Shown: positions 34,956-42,822, counted from the stretch's first letter. The stretch is 43,093 bases of DNA from a virus (IMGVR_UViG_3300042558_001849:1-43093), one strand, 5' to 3'. A program made the numbers and translations. The notes: generated from the sequence alone by a model not told the origin.

Positions 34956-37900
34956 TTATTTTCTTTTCTTAAAAGGAGAACCCATTTTCATTACTACTTT
35001 TTGCTCTCTTTTTACTCCGTTTTCTCTTACTTGTCTTTGCTCTTTTACTACTAGATTTCGATTGGTGTTTGATCTGGCTGCAATTAAGGCAAATGTAAAT
35101 GCAACTAATCGGTCTGTGTTTAACTTAGGGGTGTATTTGAGCATCTCCTCTAGGAGCATAACATCTCTTAGTCTTGTAACTCCATACACGGGAGTTTTTT
35201 CCCCGTCTTTCATTATGTTAAGGATAACTTCATCAACATAAGCAACTGCAAAATCTAAAGCCTTTTTTTTAAATTCTCCCTCCATCCTAATTCCTATTTC
35301 GTTTACTATGGTAGAATTGGGCATCCATTCGTTTAGAAGGTATATTTCTTTTCTTTTCATAAACATGTGCCCTAAGTCTTTTCCTATGGCCCATTCGTGA
35401 AAACCTGTTACGTTTGATTCTACTGCTATTCGAGCATTGTAATATTTGCAAAGGTTCATGCACGTTTCGTAAGTTTCTTCCCAAGTTGGATACCTACCTG
35501 TGTATCTGGCCACTGGAAAATCACTTACCATTTGCCCATTAGCATTTACGTGAGCAGCCTTAAATATAACCACTGACATCAAAGACTTAGAAGTAGTGGT
35601 GTTGGTTTGTCTGATAGGGTCAATTCCTGCGTAATATAAACCCCAAGGTGGATTATCTATTGGTAGTTCATCTACTTCTACTACTCCTCTATTATCCTTA
35701 GTGGGGTCAACCTTTAGAGTTGAGATAGGTTTGTTGTACGAGATTTTGTGGGTGATTTTACTGTCAGTAACTTCCAGTTCTACTGTAAGAGGTTTATAGG
35801 TTTGACGAAGTAAAGTCTGGTGTTCTTTTATGATTCGAGTGGGGAAAATATTATCCTCCCGGATAGCAAAAGCATCTTGAAGATTAAAAGGATGCTGAGA
35901 TTTCCAAAGAATGTAATTGTCTTTTTCTCTCCTTTTTTCGTCTTCTAAGTTAAGATAGTACTTGGCTAATTCTATGTCTGAATTTCCATCCTTATCGTAA
36001 CACTTAATCTGTTTACCATCAACACTTGCTATATAATTCCAAAAGTCTGGGAAAAAGAAACAAATCTCTTCATCTGATTCTACCTCTGAGAATATATCTT
36101 TGATCCCTAAGAACCCATAACCAGAAGGATTGAAAGCAATGTTTTCTAATGGCCCACAATCTTTTAATTCACCCACGGCTCCTGATACTGTAATGTGCCC
36201 AGTTTTAACACCTCCCATTTTTGTGGCTGCTTCTGCAAACTCCAACACTTTGTCTAGGTTTGGAGCAATGCCTGCTTCTTCGTGAAAAAGATCAGTTATG
36301 TGACCACCTACTGCTTTTGCAGGGTTCTTTTTAGTGGTGGCTGCCACTAAACGAGATTTTAATCCTACCCATTTTTTCTTTGTGTTAACTGTACCTTCAA
36401 TTACACTTCTTTTCTGTTCCCATTCTAGTCCTGCATCTGGTTCAAATGATCTGTACCAAGGAGTATGCTCATTTAGAAAGTTACGGTAGTTAACAGCAAA
36501 TTTCCAAGAACCATTAGTGTTTACAAAATCTTCTTCATATCCTATGACTTTACAAACACTCTGCTTAACAAACCATAGTTTTCTCATTAACTTTGACATT
36601 AGTTTCAGTGTGTTATGAGTAAGTACATAGTCTTTAGTAATGTAAGTATGGCTAGGATGGTCAACTTCAATACAAGTGGACTCTTCTTTTCCAAGTTTTA
36701 CTACATTAATAATACTGTTTTTTGTACGTCTTTCTCTGTCTAGTATTTGTCTGTATTTCTTACGCCTTAATCTAAACAACCTTATTTTATTTCCAATACG
36801 TACCCTCCAAAATATGTGGTCAGTTTCTTTTGCTGGTGGAAATTCACAACTATGAACTGGAATCCCCAAAGACCTGCATAATTCTACCACATCTGCTTGA
36901 AGTCTTTCGGATGTAGTCGTAAGTTGAATATCATAACCTTGTTCAGAAATATACCCGTCTGTATCCATAAGCCCCTGTAATAAGGCTATCCGGTTTTCTA
37001 CACTAGATTTTAAATAAACCTCTGGAATGAATTTGTTGTAGCAAGTCGTACCTGTTAAACCTAACTCCTTTAGTTCTCTTAACAAAGGATTTACACCATA
37101 TTGAGCGTTTACATATTTAGAATCTAAAGATGTAAATCTTTTTGCATACATAATAGTGGCCCGGTAATGATTTTCTGCTTGTTCTCTTTCACCTGTATGG
37201 TAATCTTCTCCAAGGTCTTCAAGGACTAAATCAAATACTTCTTGGTCTGCTGAGGTCAGCCTACATTGAGATTTGGTGAAAGAACCATCACCTAGTAAAG
37301 CACCCAAAGCATACGCAGGGATTGGCACAGTATTCTCAGGATAAATAATGGGATCAATTTCCTCCACTCCATACCTATAACCTTTATACTCTTTTTTCTC
37401 CCCACTTTTTAAAGTTGCTGTTGCTTTATAAGTTATGCCTTTTTCTAACATTTGCTTCAAAGACAAAACTTTTAAAGTATTCCTTTCTCGCACCTCCCAG
37501 AGATGATTAATACCACATCTTACTTTTCTTTTGTCCAAAAATTCTATTTCGTAAACATCTTTTACTCCTTGTGGATAAACACCTATTACATTGGTTAACT
37601 TGCCATCTTTAGAATAAACTTTGTCTCCTACTTTTAAATCTCCAATAGGTCTAAAACCATGTTCTGTGAGTACAGGTTCTGAATTAGGTTGTTCAAAGCC
37701 TTTCTGGCGGGCTTTGCAGACAGCAGAGTTTAGATCAGATAATCTAGCAATTTCGTCATACAAATAAAAATGGTAATCTCCATCCCATAATTCTGCAAAA
37801 TCCTCCCTACCTTTTAATTTATCTACAATAGGAGTGTAGTTAAGATACCAATAAAAATCTCCGGGTAAATAAAACTCGTTAATGATTACACCTTGACCTA

Positions 37901-38144
37901 TTTTTTTCTTCTCAAAAGCAAAATGTTCTTTGTATTGTTCTGAGTCTTCCGAGAAGTCACAATACCTTCCTGTCGTTTGGAATTTAGTGGCAGGTTCAAC
38001 CCATAGATAAGTGTCATACAAACCATATTTACCCGGTTCTTTGAACTGAGATTTTACGTATGCAAGAAACTCCTTGTCATTTTCGTAAATAGTGTATGAC
38101 CAAACTCCATTTTTAAGAGTAGGTATTCGCTTTGTTGTAAACAT
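34956..38144 (-). CDS. terL: Terminase large subunit (TerL), interrupted by an intein
   Basis: Residues 144-150 are K-A-R-Q-K-G-F and residues 512 onward are T-L-K-L-M-S-K. Joined, they give K-A-R-Q-K-G-F-T-L-K, a Walker A-like motif of phage TerL. Walker B with the catalytic Glu lies at D618-L-F-H-E622-E623. The nuclease acids appear as A-G-I-D842-P, I-A-V-E909-S-N and N-T-D1011-R-L. A 361-residue intein (151-511) is inserted exactly in the P-loop, so the unspliced protein should lack ATPase function; the mature extein product is about 701 residues. The gene starts at 38144 in a TAATG overlap with the small upstream gene and is followed by the portal gene. TerL translocates DNA into the procapsid and cuts concatemers. 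Confidence 0.9.
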   Translation of the reverse strand: MFTTKRIPTLKNGVWSYTIYENDKEFLAYVKSQFKEPGKYGLYDTYLWVEPATKFQTTGRYCDFSEDSEQYKEHFAFEKKKIGQGVIINEFYLPGDFYWYLNYTPIVDKLKGREDFAELWDGDYHFYLYDEIARLSDLNSAVCKARQKGFEQPNSEPVLTEHGFRPIGDLKVGDKVYSKDGKLTNVIGVYPQGVKDVYEIEFLDKRKVRCGINHLWEVRERNTLKVLSLKQMLEKGITYKATATLKSGEKKEYKGYRYGVEEIDPIIYPENTVPIPAYALGALLGDGSFTKSQCRLTSADQEVFDLVLEDLGEDYHTGEREQAENHYRATIMYAKRFTSLDSKYVNAQYGVNPLLRELKELGLTGTTCYNKFIPEVYLKSSVENRIALLQGLMDTDGYISEQGYDIQLTTTSERLQADVVELCRSLGIPVHSCEFPPAKETDHIFWRVRIGNKIRLFRLRRKKYRQILDRERRTKNSIINVVKLGKEESTCIEVDHPSHTYITKDYVLTHNTLKLMSKLMRKLWFVKQSVCKVIGYEEDFVNTNGSWKFAVNYRNFLNEHTPWYRSFEPDAGLEWEQKRSVIEGTVNTKKKWVGLKSRLVAATTKKNPAKAVGGHITDLFHEEAGIAPNLDKVLEFAEAATKMGGVKTGHITVSGAVGELKDCGPLENIAFNPSGYGFLGIKDIFSEVESDEEICFFFPDFWNYIASVDGKQIKCYDKDGNSDIELAKYYLNLEDEKRREKDNYILWKSQHPFNLQDAFAIREDNIFPTRIIKEHQTLLRQTYKPLTVELEVTDSKITHKISYNKPISTLKVDPTKDNRGVVEVDELPIDNPPWGLYYAGIDPIRQTNTTTSKSLMSVVIFKAAHVNANGQMVSDFPVARYTGRYPTWEETYETCMNLCKYYNARIAVESNVTGFHEWAIGKDLGHMFMKRKEIYLLNEWMPNSTIVNEIGIRMEGEFKKKALDFAVAYVDEVILNIMKDGEKTPVYGVTRLRDVMLLEEMLKYTPKLNTDRLVAFTFALIAARSNTNRNLVVKEQRQVRENGVKREQKVVMKMGSPFKKRK
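36612..37694 (-). mobile_element. LAGLIDADG-type intein in the TerL Walker A loop, with class 3 features
   Basis: It spans TerL residues 151-511. The junction after F150 begins E-Q-P-N, with no Cys or Ser at position 1. The C end is T-H510-N511 followed by Thr512. A Trp at 216 in I-N-H-L-W-E-V, Cys491 in T-C-I-E-V and Thr512 form the W-C-T set that defines class 3 inteins, which splice through a Cys in block F instead of residue 1. Two LAGLIDADG motifs are visible: A-L-G-A-L-L-G-D286-G and L-Q-G-L-M-D-T-D396-G, each with its acidic residue, so the homing endonuclease may be active. The exact N-junction is inferred from extein continuity. Confidence 0.85.
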
Positions 38145-38692
38145 TAAAAATCAGAGTTTGTATCATCCTCATCAATTGCTATTTTGGATGCACCTTTTCG
38201 TTTAATAACTTCTTGCCTGAATGCAGCATCTACTGCATTAAAGTTGTTGATAGTGGTAGAGGCGTTGTTTTGAATTTGCTGGATATTTGCCAAGTTTCCA
38301 TCTTTTCCTCCCACTACTTGAGCAGTTCTCAGATAATCACCCACATTATCCATTGCTATTTTTAAGGATTGAAGGTATCTTTGCGTGGGTGTTTCACACA
38401 ATTCCTTCATTTTTTCTGCTGCTTCTATGAGAGGAATATCAAAAGAAGGGTTGTAATCACCCGGACAGTCTTTCATAACTCTTTCCTTCCTAAAATCTTC
38501 GTGAAGCAAAAGATGGGGGCTTTCCGGGTCATACATAAAATGAAGATAAGTAAATGCTGATATGGCATTGTTCATACCGTTTACCTCGTCCTTATTTACA
38601 TAGTAATCGTATGCCTTTCTGAAAGCAGGAACTACTAATATAACCTCGTTTACTATGACTCTATTTTCTTTTATTGTTAGTACTTTTTGCAT
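38144..38692 (-). CDS. Hypothetical protein, candidate small terminase subunit (182 aa)
   Basis: A mixed alpha/beta N-terminal part (V-P-A-F-R-K-A-Y-D-Y-Y-V-N-K-D) is followed by helices and an acidic C-terminal tail (D-E-D-D-T-N-S-D-F). Its TAATG coupling to TerL and its size are typical of a small terminase subunit. I see no clear helix-turn-helix motif, so the TerS label is from position only. It overlaps the nuclease gene by 32 nt. Confidence 0.5.
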   Translation of the reverse strand: MQKVLTIKENRVIVNEVILVVPAFRKAYDYYVNKDEVNGMNNAISAFTYLHFMYDPESPHLLLHEDFRKERVMKDCPGDYNPSFDIPLIEAAEKMKELCETPTQRYLQSLKIAMDNVGDYLRTAQVVGGKDGNLANIQQIQNNASTTINNFNAVDAAFRQEVIKRKGASKIAIDEDDTNSDF

Positions 38693-39422
38693 TTTTAAAA
38701 TGATTTAGTAATGCTATGACTTCTTTCTTTAGATAATTAACTGGATATGGAACTGACTCAAATGCTTTATTTTCTGAGAATAAAATATGATGAATGGTTA
38801 GTCCGTTTGGTTTTAACTTATACCCTGCTTGTTCTAAAATGTAAGCGTATATGCTTAATTGGAGAGTGTAATGAGTCCCGTTACAATCACCTAAATGTGA
38901 AATAGGTGGATACATTTTTTTCTCACTTCGAGTTTTAGAGTCGGGGTTAAAAACCATAAACCCGCTAAACTTCAATTCTTTATTAGTCTTGAAATCCTCA
39001 AGTATAAATGTTTTGTCCTCAAATATCTCTACGTAATCTGCTGTACCAGTTAGATCGAACTCAGGCAAGTAAACCATAAGTTCTGGATACACACCCGGTT
39101 TTAGATTGGTAATATCGAATGCTTCTTTTAAGCCATTCCTTTCTTCGTGTTTGAATACTTTTCTTTTTTTGTCCTTGTAGTATTCTTCTTCTCGAAAAGC
39201 ATGATACGCTTTCCCCCTAACTATTGACTTATCATTTTCCTCTTTCCATTCTTTGAGAATTAACTCAGGGGTGGTTTTTCTTTTCTCAGCCACTTTAACA
39301 GACATTTTTTCTGCGTCAAAGTGCTCGTGGTATTGAGCAAGGAGCCTTGAGACAGAAGTCAATTCTTTCTCAGGGGCATCTCTCCAAAAGTATCTGTGTT
39401 CTTCTTCGTTAAATAATAACAT
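38661..39422 (-). CDS. PD-(D/E)XK nuclease, Cas4/RecB-like (253 aa)
   Basis: The protein shows G-K-A-Y-H with a nearby Glu cluster, P-E-L-M-V-Y, then G-T-A-D-Y-V-E-I and I-L-E-D-F-K-T-N-K as the D-x(n)-D/E-x-K core. A helix T-L-Q-L-S-I-Y-A-Y-I-L-E (QxxxY) follows. This is the order of the RecB/Cas4 nuclease fold. I see no four-Cys iron-sulfur cluster set, so it is not a classic Cas4. A nuclease next to terminase is common in crAss-like genomes, where it may process ends or degrade host or recombining DNA. The gene ends in TAG, which argues against TAG recoding in this phage. Confidence 0.85.
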   Translation of the reverse strand: MLLFNEEEHRYFWRDAPEKELTSVSRLLAQYHEHFDAEKMSVKVAEKRKTTPELILKEWKEENDKSIVRGKAYHAFREEEYYKDKKRKVFKHEERNGLKEAFDITNLKPGVYPELMVYLPEFDLTGTADYVEIFEDKTFILEDFKTNKELKFSGFMVFNPDSKTRSEKKMYPPISHLGDCNGTHYTLQLSIYAYILEQAGYKLKPNGLTIHHILFSENKAFESVPYPVNYLKKEVIALLNHFKNAKSTNNKRK

Positions 39423-39712
39423 TATATAATCTTGCCTTTAATGATAAAATTGTGTGTAATTCCCCCTACTTTAATCCAAGCAGATTCATCCACCACACCA
39501 AATTGATTTGTTTTATCTATGGTAACTATTACGTTAAAAGCCTCATCTTTTTCTACTATCCTAGGAAATGAAACAGTGGTGCAACTGCAACTAACCCCTG
39601 AATCTTCTATGGTTAAAATGTCTCCGAAGTTCCTTCCTGCAAAGAAGAATGTACTCGGTGATGTGCTGCTTATAATCTGATTGTGAAGTGTGTTTGTGTT
39701 AAATCTTAGCAT
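39422..39712 (-). CDS. DUF1573-like single Ig domain protein (96 aa)
   Basis: Residues 36-55 contain S-G-V-S-C-S-C-T-T-V-S-F-P, and later strands include F-N-V-I-V-T-I-D and I-K-V-G-G-I-T-H. The C-x-C-T-T signature followed by a beta strand pattern is typical of DUF1573 (ASPM-SPD-2-Hydin-like) domains. A single-domain form in a phage may decorate the head or act in the host envelope; neither is shown. The stop meets the next gene's start at 39422. Confidence 0.55.
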   Translation of the reverse strand: MLRFNTNTLHNQIISSTSPSTFFFAGRNFGDILTIEDSGVSCSCTTVSFPRIVEKDEAFNVIVTIDKTNQFGVVDESAWIKVGGITHNFIIKGKII

Positions 39713-40092
39713 GGTGGGTTGTCTTTAAATAGGTTAGTAAACAAATCAGTGTCTGTCAAAGAAACCCCCCATGTCAATCTTGGGGAATTTTTTAGAACAT
39801 TAAATCCCATAGGATCAGTAGCATAAAGCCAATCATTTGCTGAAAGGTTTTCTGCGGAAACAGATTCAATAAAGTTTTTGTGGATTTCTACTTTATTTTC
39901 ACCAGCGTCATTTAAGTAAAACTCGTACAATTTACCATTAATAAGTCCTATGGTTAGTTTTTCTGCCCCATCTCGCCATATTCTTCTAAAAGCAAAATAA
40001 CCATTTTTTAGCCTTTGGTAATTAAAAGTAGTTTCTATTGGTTCTTGTATGTTCATAAGTGGGTTTTGATGAACTGGATATTGGTGATACAT
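39706..40092 (-). CDS. DUF2829/Tad2-like protein B (128 aa), candidate Thoeris inhibitor
   Basis: The start chosen is ATG at 40092, one base after the previous stop. Residues about 22-38 read Q-R-L-K-N-G-Y-F-A-F-R-R-I-W-R-D, and later come L-S-A-N-D-W-L-Y-A-T-D-P-M-G-F. The order LKxG, R-x-x-W and then D-L-x-A-x-D-W is the family pattern of DUF2829, which includes Tad2. Tad2 sequesters the signal molecule gcADPR made by Thoeris ThsB. It is a clear paralogue of the gene just upstream but has a longer loop between the two motifs. A defence-inhibitor role is inferred from family only. Confidence 0.55.
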   Translation of the reverse strand: MYHQYPVHQNPLMNIQEPIETTFNYQRLKNGYFAFRRIWRDGAEKLTIGLINGKLYEFYLNDAGENKVEIHKNFIESVSAENLSANDWLYATDPMGFNVLKNSPRLTWGVSLTDTDLFTNLFKDNPPC

Positions 40093-40093
40093 A

Positions 40094-40420
40094 TTATTTT
40101 GTGTAAGGTTTAAAAAACATTGGTTGAATAGGCGGGTTTTGTTTACCACTATAATAATGAGAACTAGTAGCACAAATAACTGGTGGTAGATTTTCTTTTA
40201 CTTTTGTATAACCATAAGGGTCTAAAAAATACTCCCAGTCATCCGCTAATAAATCTTCTGTTAATGGGTTCCACACTCTACTAGTAGAAGTTGTAGCAGT
40301 ATTTTCTGTTTCTAATTCGTGCAATAAAAAAGTAGAATTTCTTATCCCCAAGAAAAATGGATCCCAAGATTTTCTCTTTGCAAATTGCCCGTTTTTTAAT
40401 CTTTGAATATCTAATAACAT
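40094..40420 (-). CDS. DUF2829/Tad2-like protein A (108 aa), candidate Thoeris inhibitor
   Basis: ATG at 40420 is one base after the preceding stop; an in-frame upstream start inside that gene is less likely. The first 25 residues read L-D-I-Q-R-L-K-N-G-Q-F-A-K-R-K-S-W, and near residue 55 D-L-L-A-D-D-W-E-Y-F-L-D-P-Y-G-Y follows. This is the strongest Tad2/DUF2829 match of the pair. Tandem paralogues with the same Q-R-L-K-N-G-x-F-A-x-R-x-x-W start suggest duplication and divergence, possibly to bind different signalling nucleotides. The family link is by motif only. Confidence 0.6.
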   Translation of the reverse strand: MLLDIQRLKNGQFAKRKSWDPFFLGIRNSTFLLHELETENTATTSTSRVWNPLTEDLLADDWEYFLDPYGYTKVKENLPPVICATSSHYYSGKQNPPIQPMFFKPYTK

Positions 40421-40421
40421 A

Positions 40422-40700
40422 TTATTTGTTTTTAAGTTTGAATTTTTTCCATTCACTCTCATTTAACATTTCAGGATAACAATTTCCTTCACATGCTTTG
40501 CTTGAGTAAAAAAGTTCTGGTGTTTTGCATTTGCAAATTTTGCAGTGTCCATTGAGGCATTCTGGGGATATTTCTTTGACTAGGATTTCTCTGAGTACAA
40601 CTTGTTCTCGAATGTAACCCGGAAGTCCTTTAAATCTGTATCTAAAGTGCCCTTGAAAAAATGCGTAAATATTTTTAAGTGTTATTTGATTTAGTTTCAT
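40422..40700 (-). CDS. Cys-rich small protein with probable zinc site (92 aa)
   Basis: The C-terminal half carries E-C-L-N-G-H-C-K-I-C-K-C-K-T, then K-A-C-E-G-N-C-Y-P-E-M, a set of Cys residues fit for one or two zinc sites. The N terminus has G-L-P-G-Y-I-R-E-Q-V-V-L-R-E, a pattern I associate with small Bacteroidetes phage proteins of unknown function. Both ends are tightly joined to neighbours (TAATG upstream, one base downstream). Confidence 0.65.
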   Translation of the reverse strand: MKLNQITLKNIYAFFQGHFRYRFKGLPGYIREQVVLREILVKEISPECLNGHCKICKCKTPELFYSSKACEGNCYPEMLNESEWKKFKLKNK

Positions 40701-41083
40701 TATTTTTTCCTTGTTTTAAATGTCCTTCCTCTGGTAAGAAGGGTGTTTGAGTATTCTAAGTATTTTTCTTGCTCTTCTAGGTTCCTTTCCACGTTTTTAT
40801 TTAAGACCTTAATCTTGGGAGACAAATCATTAAATCCTTTTATTTTTCTTCTATTTGAGTTGACCACTTCTTTTAACTTTTTATTAGAGGTAGCCACTGT
40901 CCCTAAGTTTAAGAATCTGTATTCAAGTTTGTCTGTGGTTTCTACTCTTGACTTAAAGTGCTTAAAGTATCCTTTGACAAAACTCCACAATTCATCCTGA
41001 TCTAGTTCTGGATGTAACTCCTTAATAAGATCAAGATATTTAGTTTTTAAAGTTTCTATGGTTAACGTGGTCTTGCTCTTCAT
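40700..41083 (-). CDS. Hypothetical basic helical protein (127 aa)
   Basis: I chose the ATG at 41083 over a TTG one codon upstream. The protein is helical and Lys-rich with E-L-W-S-F-V-K-G-Y-F-K-H-F and a basic C terminus (R-G-R-T-F-K-T-R-K-K). It overlaps the upstream gene by 44 nt and the next start as TAATG. DNA or RNA binding is plausible from charge, but no family is recognised. Confidence 0.65.
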   Translation of the reverse strand: MKSKTTLTIETLKTKYLDLIKELHPELDQDELWSFVKGYFKHFKSRVETTDKLEYRFLNLGTVATSNKKLKEVVNSNRRKIKGFNDLSPKIKVLNKNVERNLEEQEKYLEYSNTLLTRGRTFKTRKK

Positions 41084-41453
41084 CAAATGAGTACTGACTA
41101 ATTAAAACATAAGGAGTGTGTACTAAGTTTATGTCAGGGTTTAAAATCGCATCAGGCCAATGCCCATGTATTAGGTTTTCCCTGCGGAGCGCACTTTCAT
41201 AATTGTTCATAGAATCTGGAGAAGTACTGATTCGAGACTCTAAGACTTTCTCCTTATAATCTTTGCCATAGACTATAAAGTAAGCCAAAATGTATTTTTT
41301 AGTCTCTGTGGTTCCTTTTTCTTGGAGAATAATGTCTAGTTGACGTTTATAAAATTCAACCTTAGACAGTTTTTCTTCCATAAAGTTAACCGAGACTCCC
41401 TGATCTATGACTACTTCTACTCCTAGTTTATCTTTTAATGGTGTTATTTGCAT
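41040..41453 (-). CDS. Hypothetical protein (137 aa)
   Basis: The centre of the protein (about 40-95) is helical and has a weak helix-turn-helix look around S-M-N-N-Y-E-S-A-L-R-R-E-N. The C terminus (N-P-D-I-N-L-V-H-T-P-Y-V-L-I) is strand-like. It is the first gene after an 89-nt gap and may start a small transcript, though I see no clear TAnnTTTG box there. Function unknown. Confidence 0.6.
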   Translation of the reverse strand: MQITPLKDKLGVEVVIDQGVSVNFMEEKLSKVEFYKRQLDIILQEKGTTETKKYILAYFIVYGKDYKEKVLESRISTSPDSMNNYESALRRENLIHGHWPDAILNPDINLVHTPYVLISQYSFDEEQDHVNHRNFKN

Positions 41454-41542
41454 TTAATAATTTTTGATTTAAATTAACTGATAAAAGTGGAAACCACAAT
41501 TTGTAAATAACTTTGTAGTATGTAACTATACTTATTTTTGCC

Positions 41543-41893
41543 CTAGTGTTTAACCGTATATGTGACATATCTATTTATGATTTTTTTGAAAATAAAGTTG
41601 TTCAAATAAGCAAATGCTTCATCATTCTCTTGAGAAATAGGTACTCCCACTGCGTGAAGAATGTAAGAAGTAGCATGAATACATTCGTGGTTTAAGTTTG
41701 AGAGAAAATTTAAATCAGGAACCAACATGTAAACAGTATGATTATCCTCATCGTAGTATGTGACTGCACAAGCATTTTTATAGTCTATTGATTTTTTTGT
41801 GACTTTTTTAAATACTTCCGCACATTTCTCAATAGTGTCTTCCGTGATGAAGACTATTGCAGCATTGTATATTTCTACTTTAAATCTTAGCAT
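41543..41893 (-). CDS. Minimal zincin-like metalloprotease (116 aa)
   Basis: H69-E-C-I-H73 with a likely third ligand E92 in N-D-E92-A-F-A-Y-L gives a short gluzincin-like site. The first 60 residues form a beta sheet-type region ending M-L-V-P-D-L-N-F-L-S. At 116 residues it is about the minimum for a zincin fold; similar small proteins are common in Bacteroidetes phages as far as I recall. The start overlaps the DUF5662 gene's end by 14 nt. Substrate unknown. Confidence 0.65.
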   Translation of the reverse strand: MLRFKVEIYNAAIVFITEDTIEKCAEVFKKVTKKSIDYKNACAVTYYDEDNHTVYMLVPDLNFLSNLNHECIHATSYILHAVGVPISQENDEAFAYLNNFIFKKIINRYVTYTVKH

Positions 41894-42389
41894 TTAGGAT
41901 AATTTTTACACATTCATGCACTTTTTTTGCTGTACTTTCCGCAAATCCGAATTTGTGAATATTACTTTGTACCCAAGTTTCAAAAGGATTTCCGTATGAT
42001 TTTCCTGCTCCTATCCAATCAGCCAGCATTTCGATGATGTAAATGTCGGGCATTTCTAAAGGGCTTGTTATTCCTGATTTATCTACCATGAACCAGTGTT
42101 CAGGATGATGAGGATTATTCATGTAATGGTGATGCCACGCTAGATCAAAAGCATTAATTACTTCTGGGGTTCTAGGTACTCCTTCTTCTCCAAAGAAATA
42201 ATCAGCATAACCCTTAAATTCTGCCTTAGAGTATTTAGACTTGTCATGCTTGTCTAAATTGGACATGAATTTAATTGTGGAGTATTCTAAAGGTAAGTCC
42301 AGTTCCATTAAAACCTGACCTGCTTCCTGAACAAATCTTATATGACTGTTCACTGTGTTTAAGTAAAGTTCTTCTTTTAAATTTTTCAT
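41880..42389 (-). CDS. DUF5662 protein, HD-like metal-site protein (169 aa)
   Basis: The protein contains H-D-K-S-K-Y-S near residue 42, A-W-H-H-H-Y-M-N-N-P-H-H-P-E-H-W near 85-100, and E-M-L-A-D-W near 125-135. This His/Asp pattern matches DUF5662, and it resembles an HD-type phosphohydrolase site. I start at ATG 42389, which begins M-K-N-L-K-E-E; an upstream extension would add a hydrophobic peptide not expected in the family. A TAnnTTTG box ends 4 nt before this ATG. The cellular role is unknown; nucleotide hydrolysis is a guess from the motif. Confidence 0.75.
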   Translation of the reverse strand: MKNLKEELYLNTVNSHIRFVQEAGQVLMELDLPLEYSTIKFMSNLDKHDKSKYSKAEFKGYADYFFGEEGVPRTPEVINAFDLAWHHHYMNNPHHPEHWFMVDKSGITSPLEMPDIYIIEMLADWIGAGKSYGNPFETWVQSNIHKFGFAESTAKKVHECVKIILNAKI

Positions 42390-42393
42390 GGAG

Positions 42394-42401
42394 CAAAGGT
42401 A
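42394..42401 (-). promoter_or_regulatory. -7 box TACCTTTG before the DUF5662 gene
   Basis: TACCTTTG matches TAnnTTTG and ends 4 nt before ATG at 42389. No clear -33 TTTG is seen. A near-leaderless transcript would result. Confidence 0.5.
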
Positions 42402-42459
42402 AATAAAAAAGTTATTTAGTAGTTTCTTTTTTATAAGTAATTTTACTGAAAATTGTATT

Positions 42460-42591
42460 ATGGCACAAACGAGCAATAAGGACAACGAAATAATAATTAT
42501 TAGTACCCAAGGTACTGTAAGTGAAGAAGATACTAAAGCACTTGAAAAAGCATTACAAGAGGCTTTAAAGAAAGACTCAGAGAAGAAGTGA
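42460..42591 (+). CDS. Small acidic/lysine-rich protein on the plus strand (43 aa)
   Basis: ATG at 42460 opens a 43-residue frame ending TGA at 42589-42591. It encodes M-A-Q-T-S-N-K-D-N-E-I-I-I-I-S-T, then a charged amphipathic helix (E-E-D-T-K-A-L-E-K-A-L-Q-E-A-L). It is the only plausible plus-strand gene in the window and overlaps the end of the minus-strand 73-residue gene by 15 nt. The composition looks protein-like, but a frame this short can be chance. Confidence 0.45.
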   Translation: MAQTSNKDNEIIIISTQGTVSEEDTKALEKALQEALKKDSEKK

Positions 42592-42798
42592 TACTACTCT
42601 GTGTTTTTTGAGGTATTTCTTTAAAGCCCTTTTCTTTTTAGGGATTCTGGTTTTGGGTGAGAATGAAAATTCTGCACTACTAATTTTATGTACGTAAGAT
42701 TCAAGCATTTCTGAGGGTAGCCATAAGGAGTTGGTGAAATGCTCTCTTGAAACTTTAATGGTAAATGAAGTACCTTGTGTGCCGGGTGTATTTGTCAT
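42577..42798 (-). CDS. Hypothetical small basic protein (73 aa)
   Basis: The N terminus is Thr/Gly-rich and may be disordered, followed by a strand (S-F-T-I-K-V-S-R) and a strongly basic C terminus (K-K-K-R-A-L-K-K-Y-L-K-K-H-R). An exact TAnnTTTG box lies 16 nt before ATG. It is the first minus-strand gene after the divergent region, as expected of an early gene. Function unknown; nucleic acid binding is plausible. Confidence 0.55.
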   Translation of the reverse strand: MTNTPGTQGTSFTIKVSREHFTNSLWLPSEMLESYVHKISSAEFSFSPKTRIPKKKRALKKYLKKHRVVSLLL

Positions 42799-42814
42799 AT
42801 ATTTATATTTTTTG

Positions 42815-42822
42815 CAAAGATA
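42815..42822 (-). promoter_or_regulatory. -7 box TATCTTTG for the leftward transcript
   Basis: TATCTTTG matches TAnnTTTG exactly on the minus strand and lies 16 nt before ATG at 42798. A TTTA is found 16 nt upstream. Confidence 0.55.

Noticed and set aside
37695-37718. Cys143 of TerL as first intein residue
   Set aside because: Starting there would remove the R-Q-K-G-F of the Walker A loop from the spliced protein; the F150/T512 junction restores it.
38661-38663. TAG stop-codon recoding, known in some crass-like phages
   Set aside because: All large genes are open under the standard code, and TAG ends the nuclease gene at the expected length.
41476-41510. Small hairpin GTGG/CCAC followed by TTTT on the minus strand
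   Set aside because: The stem is only 4 bp and the T run only four bases, too weak to call a terminator.
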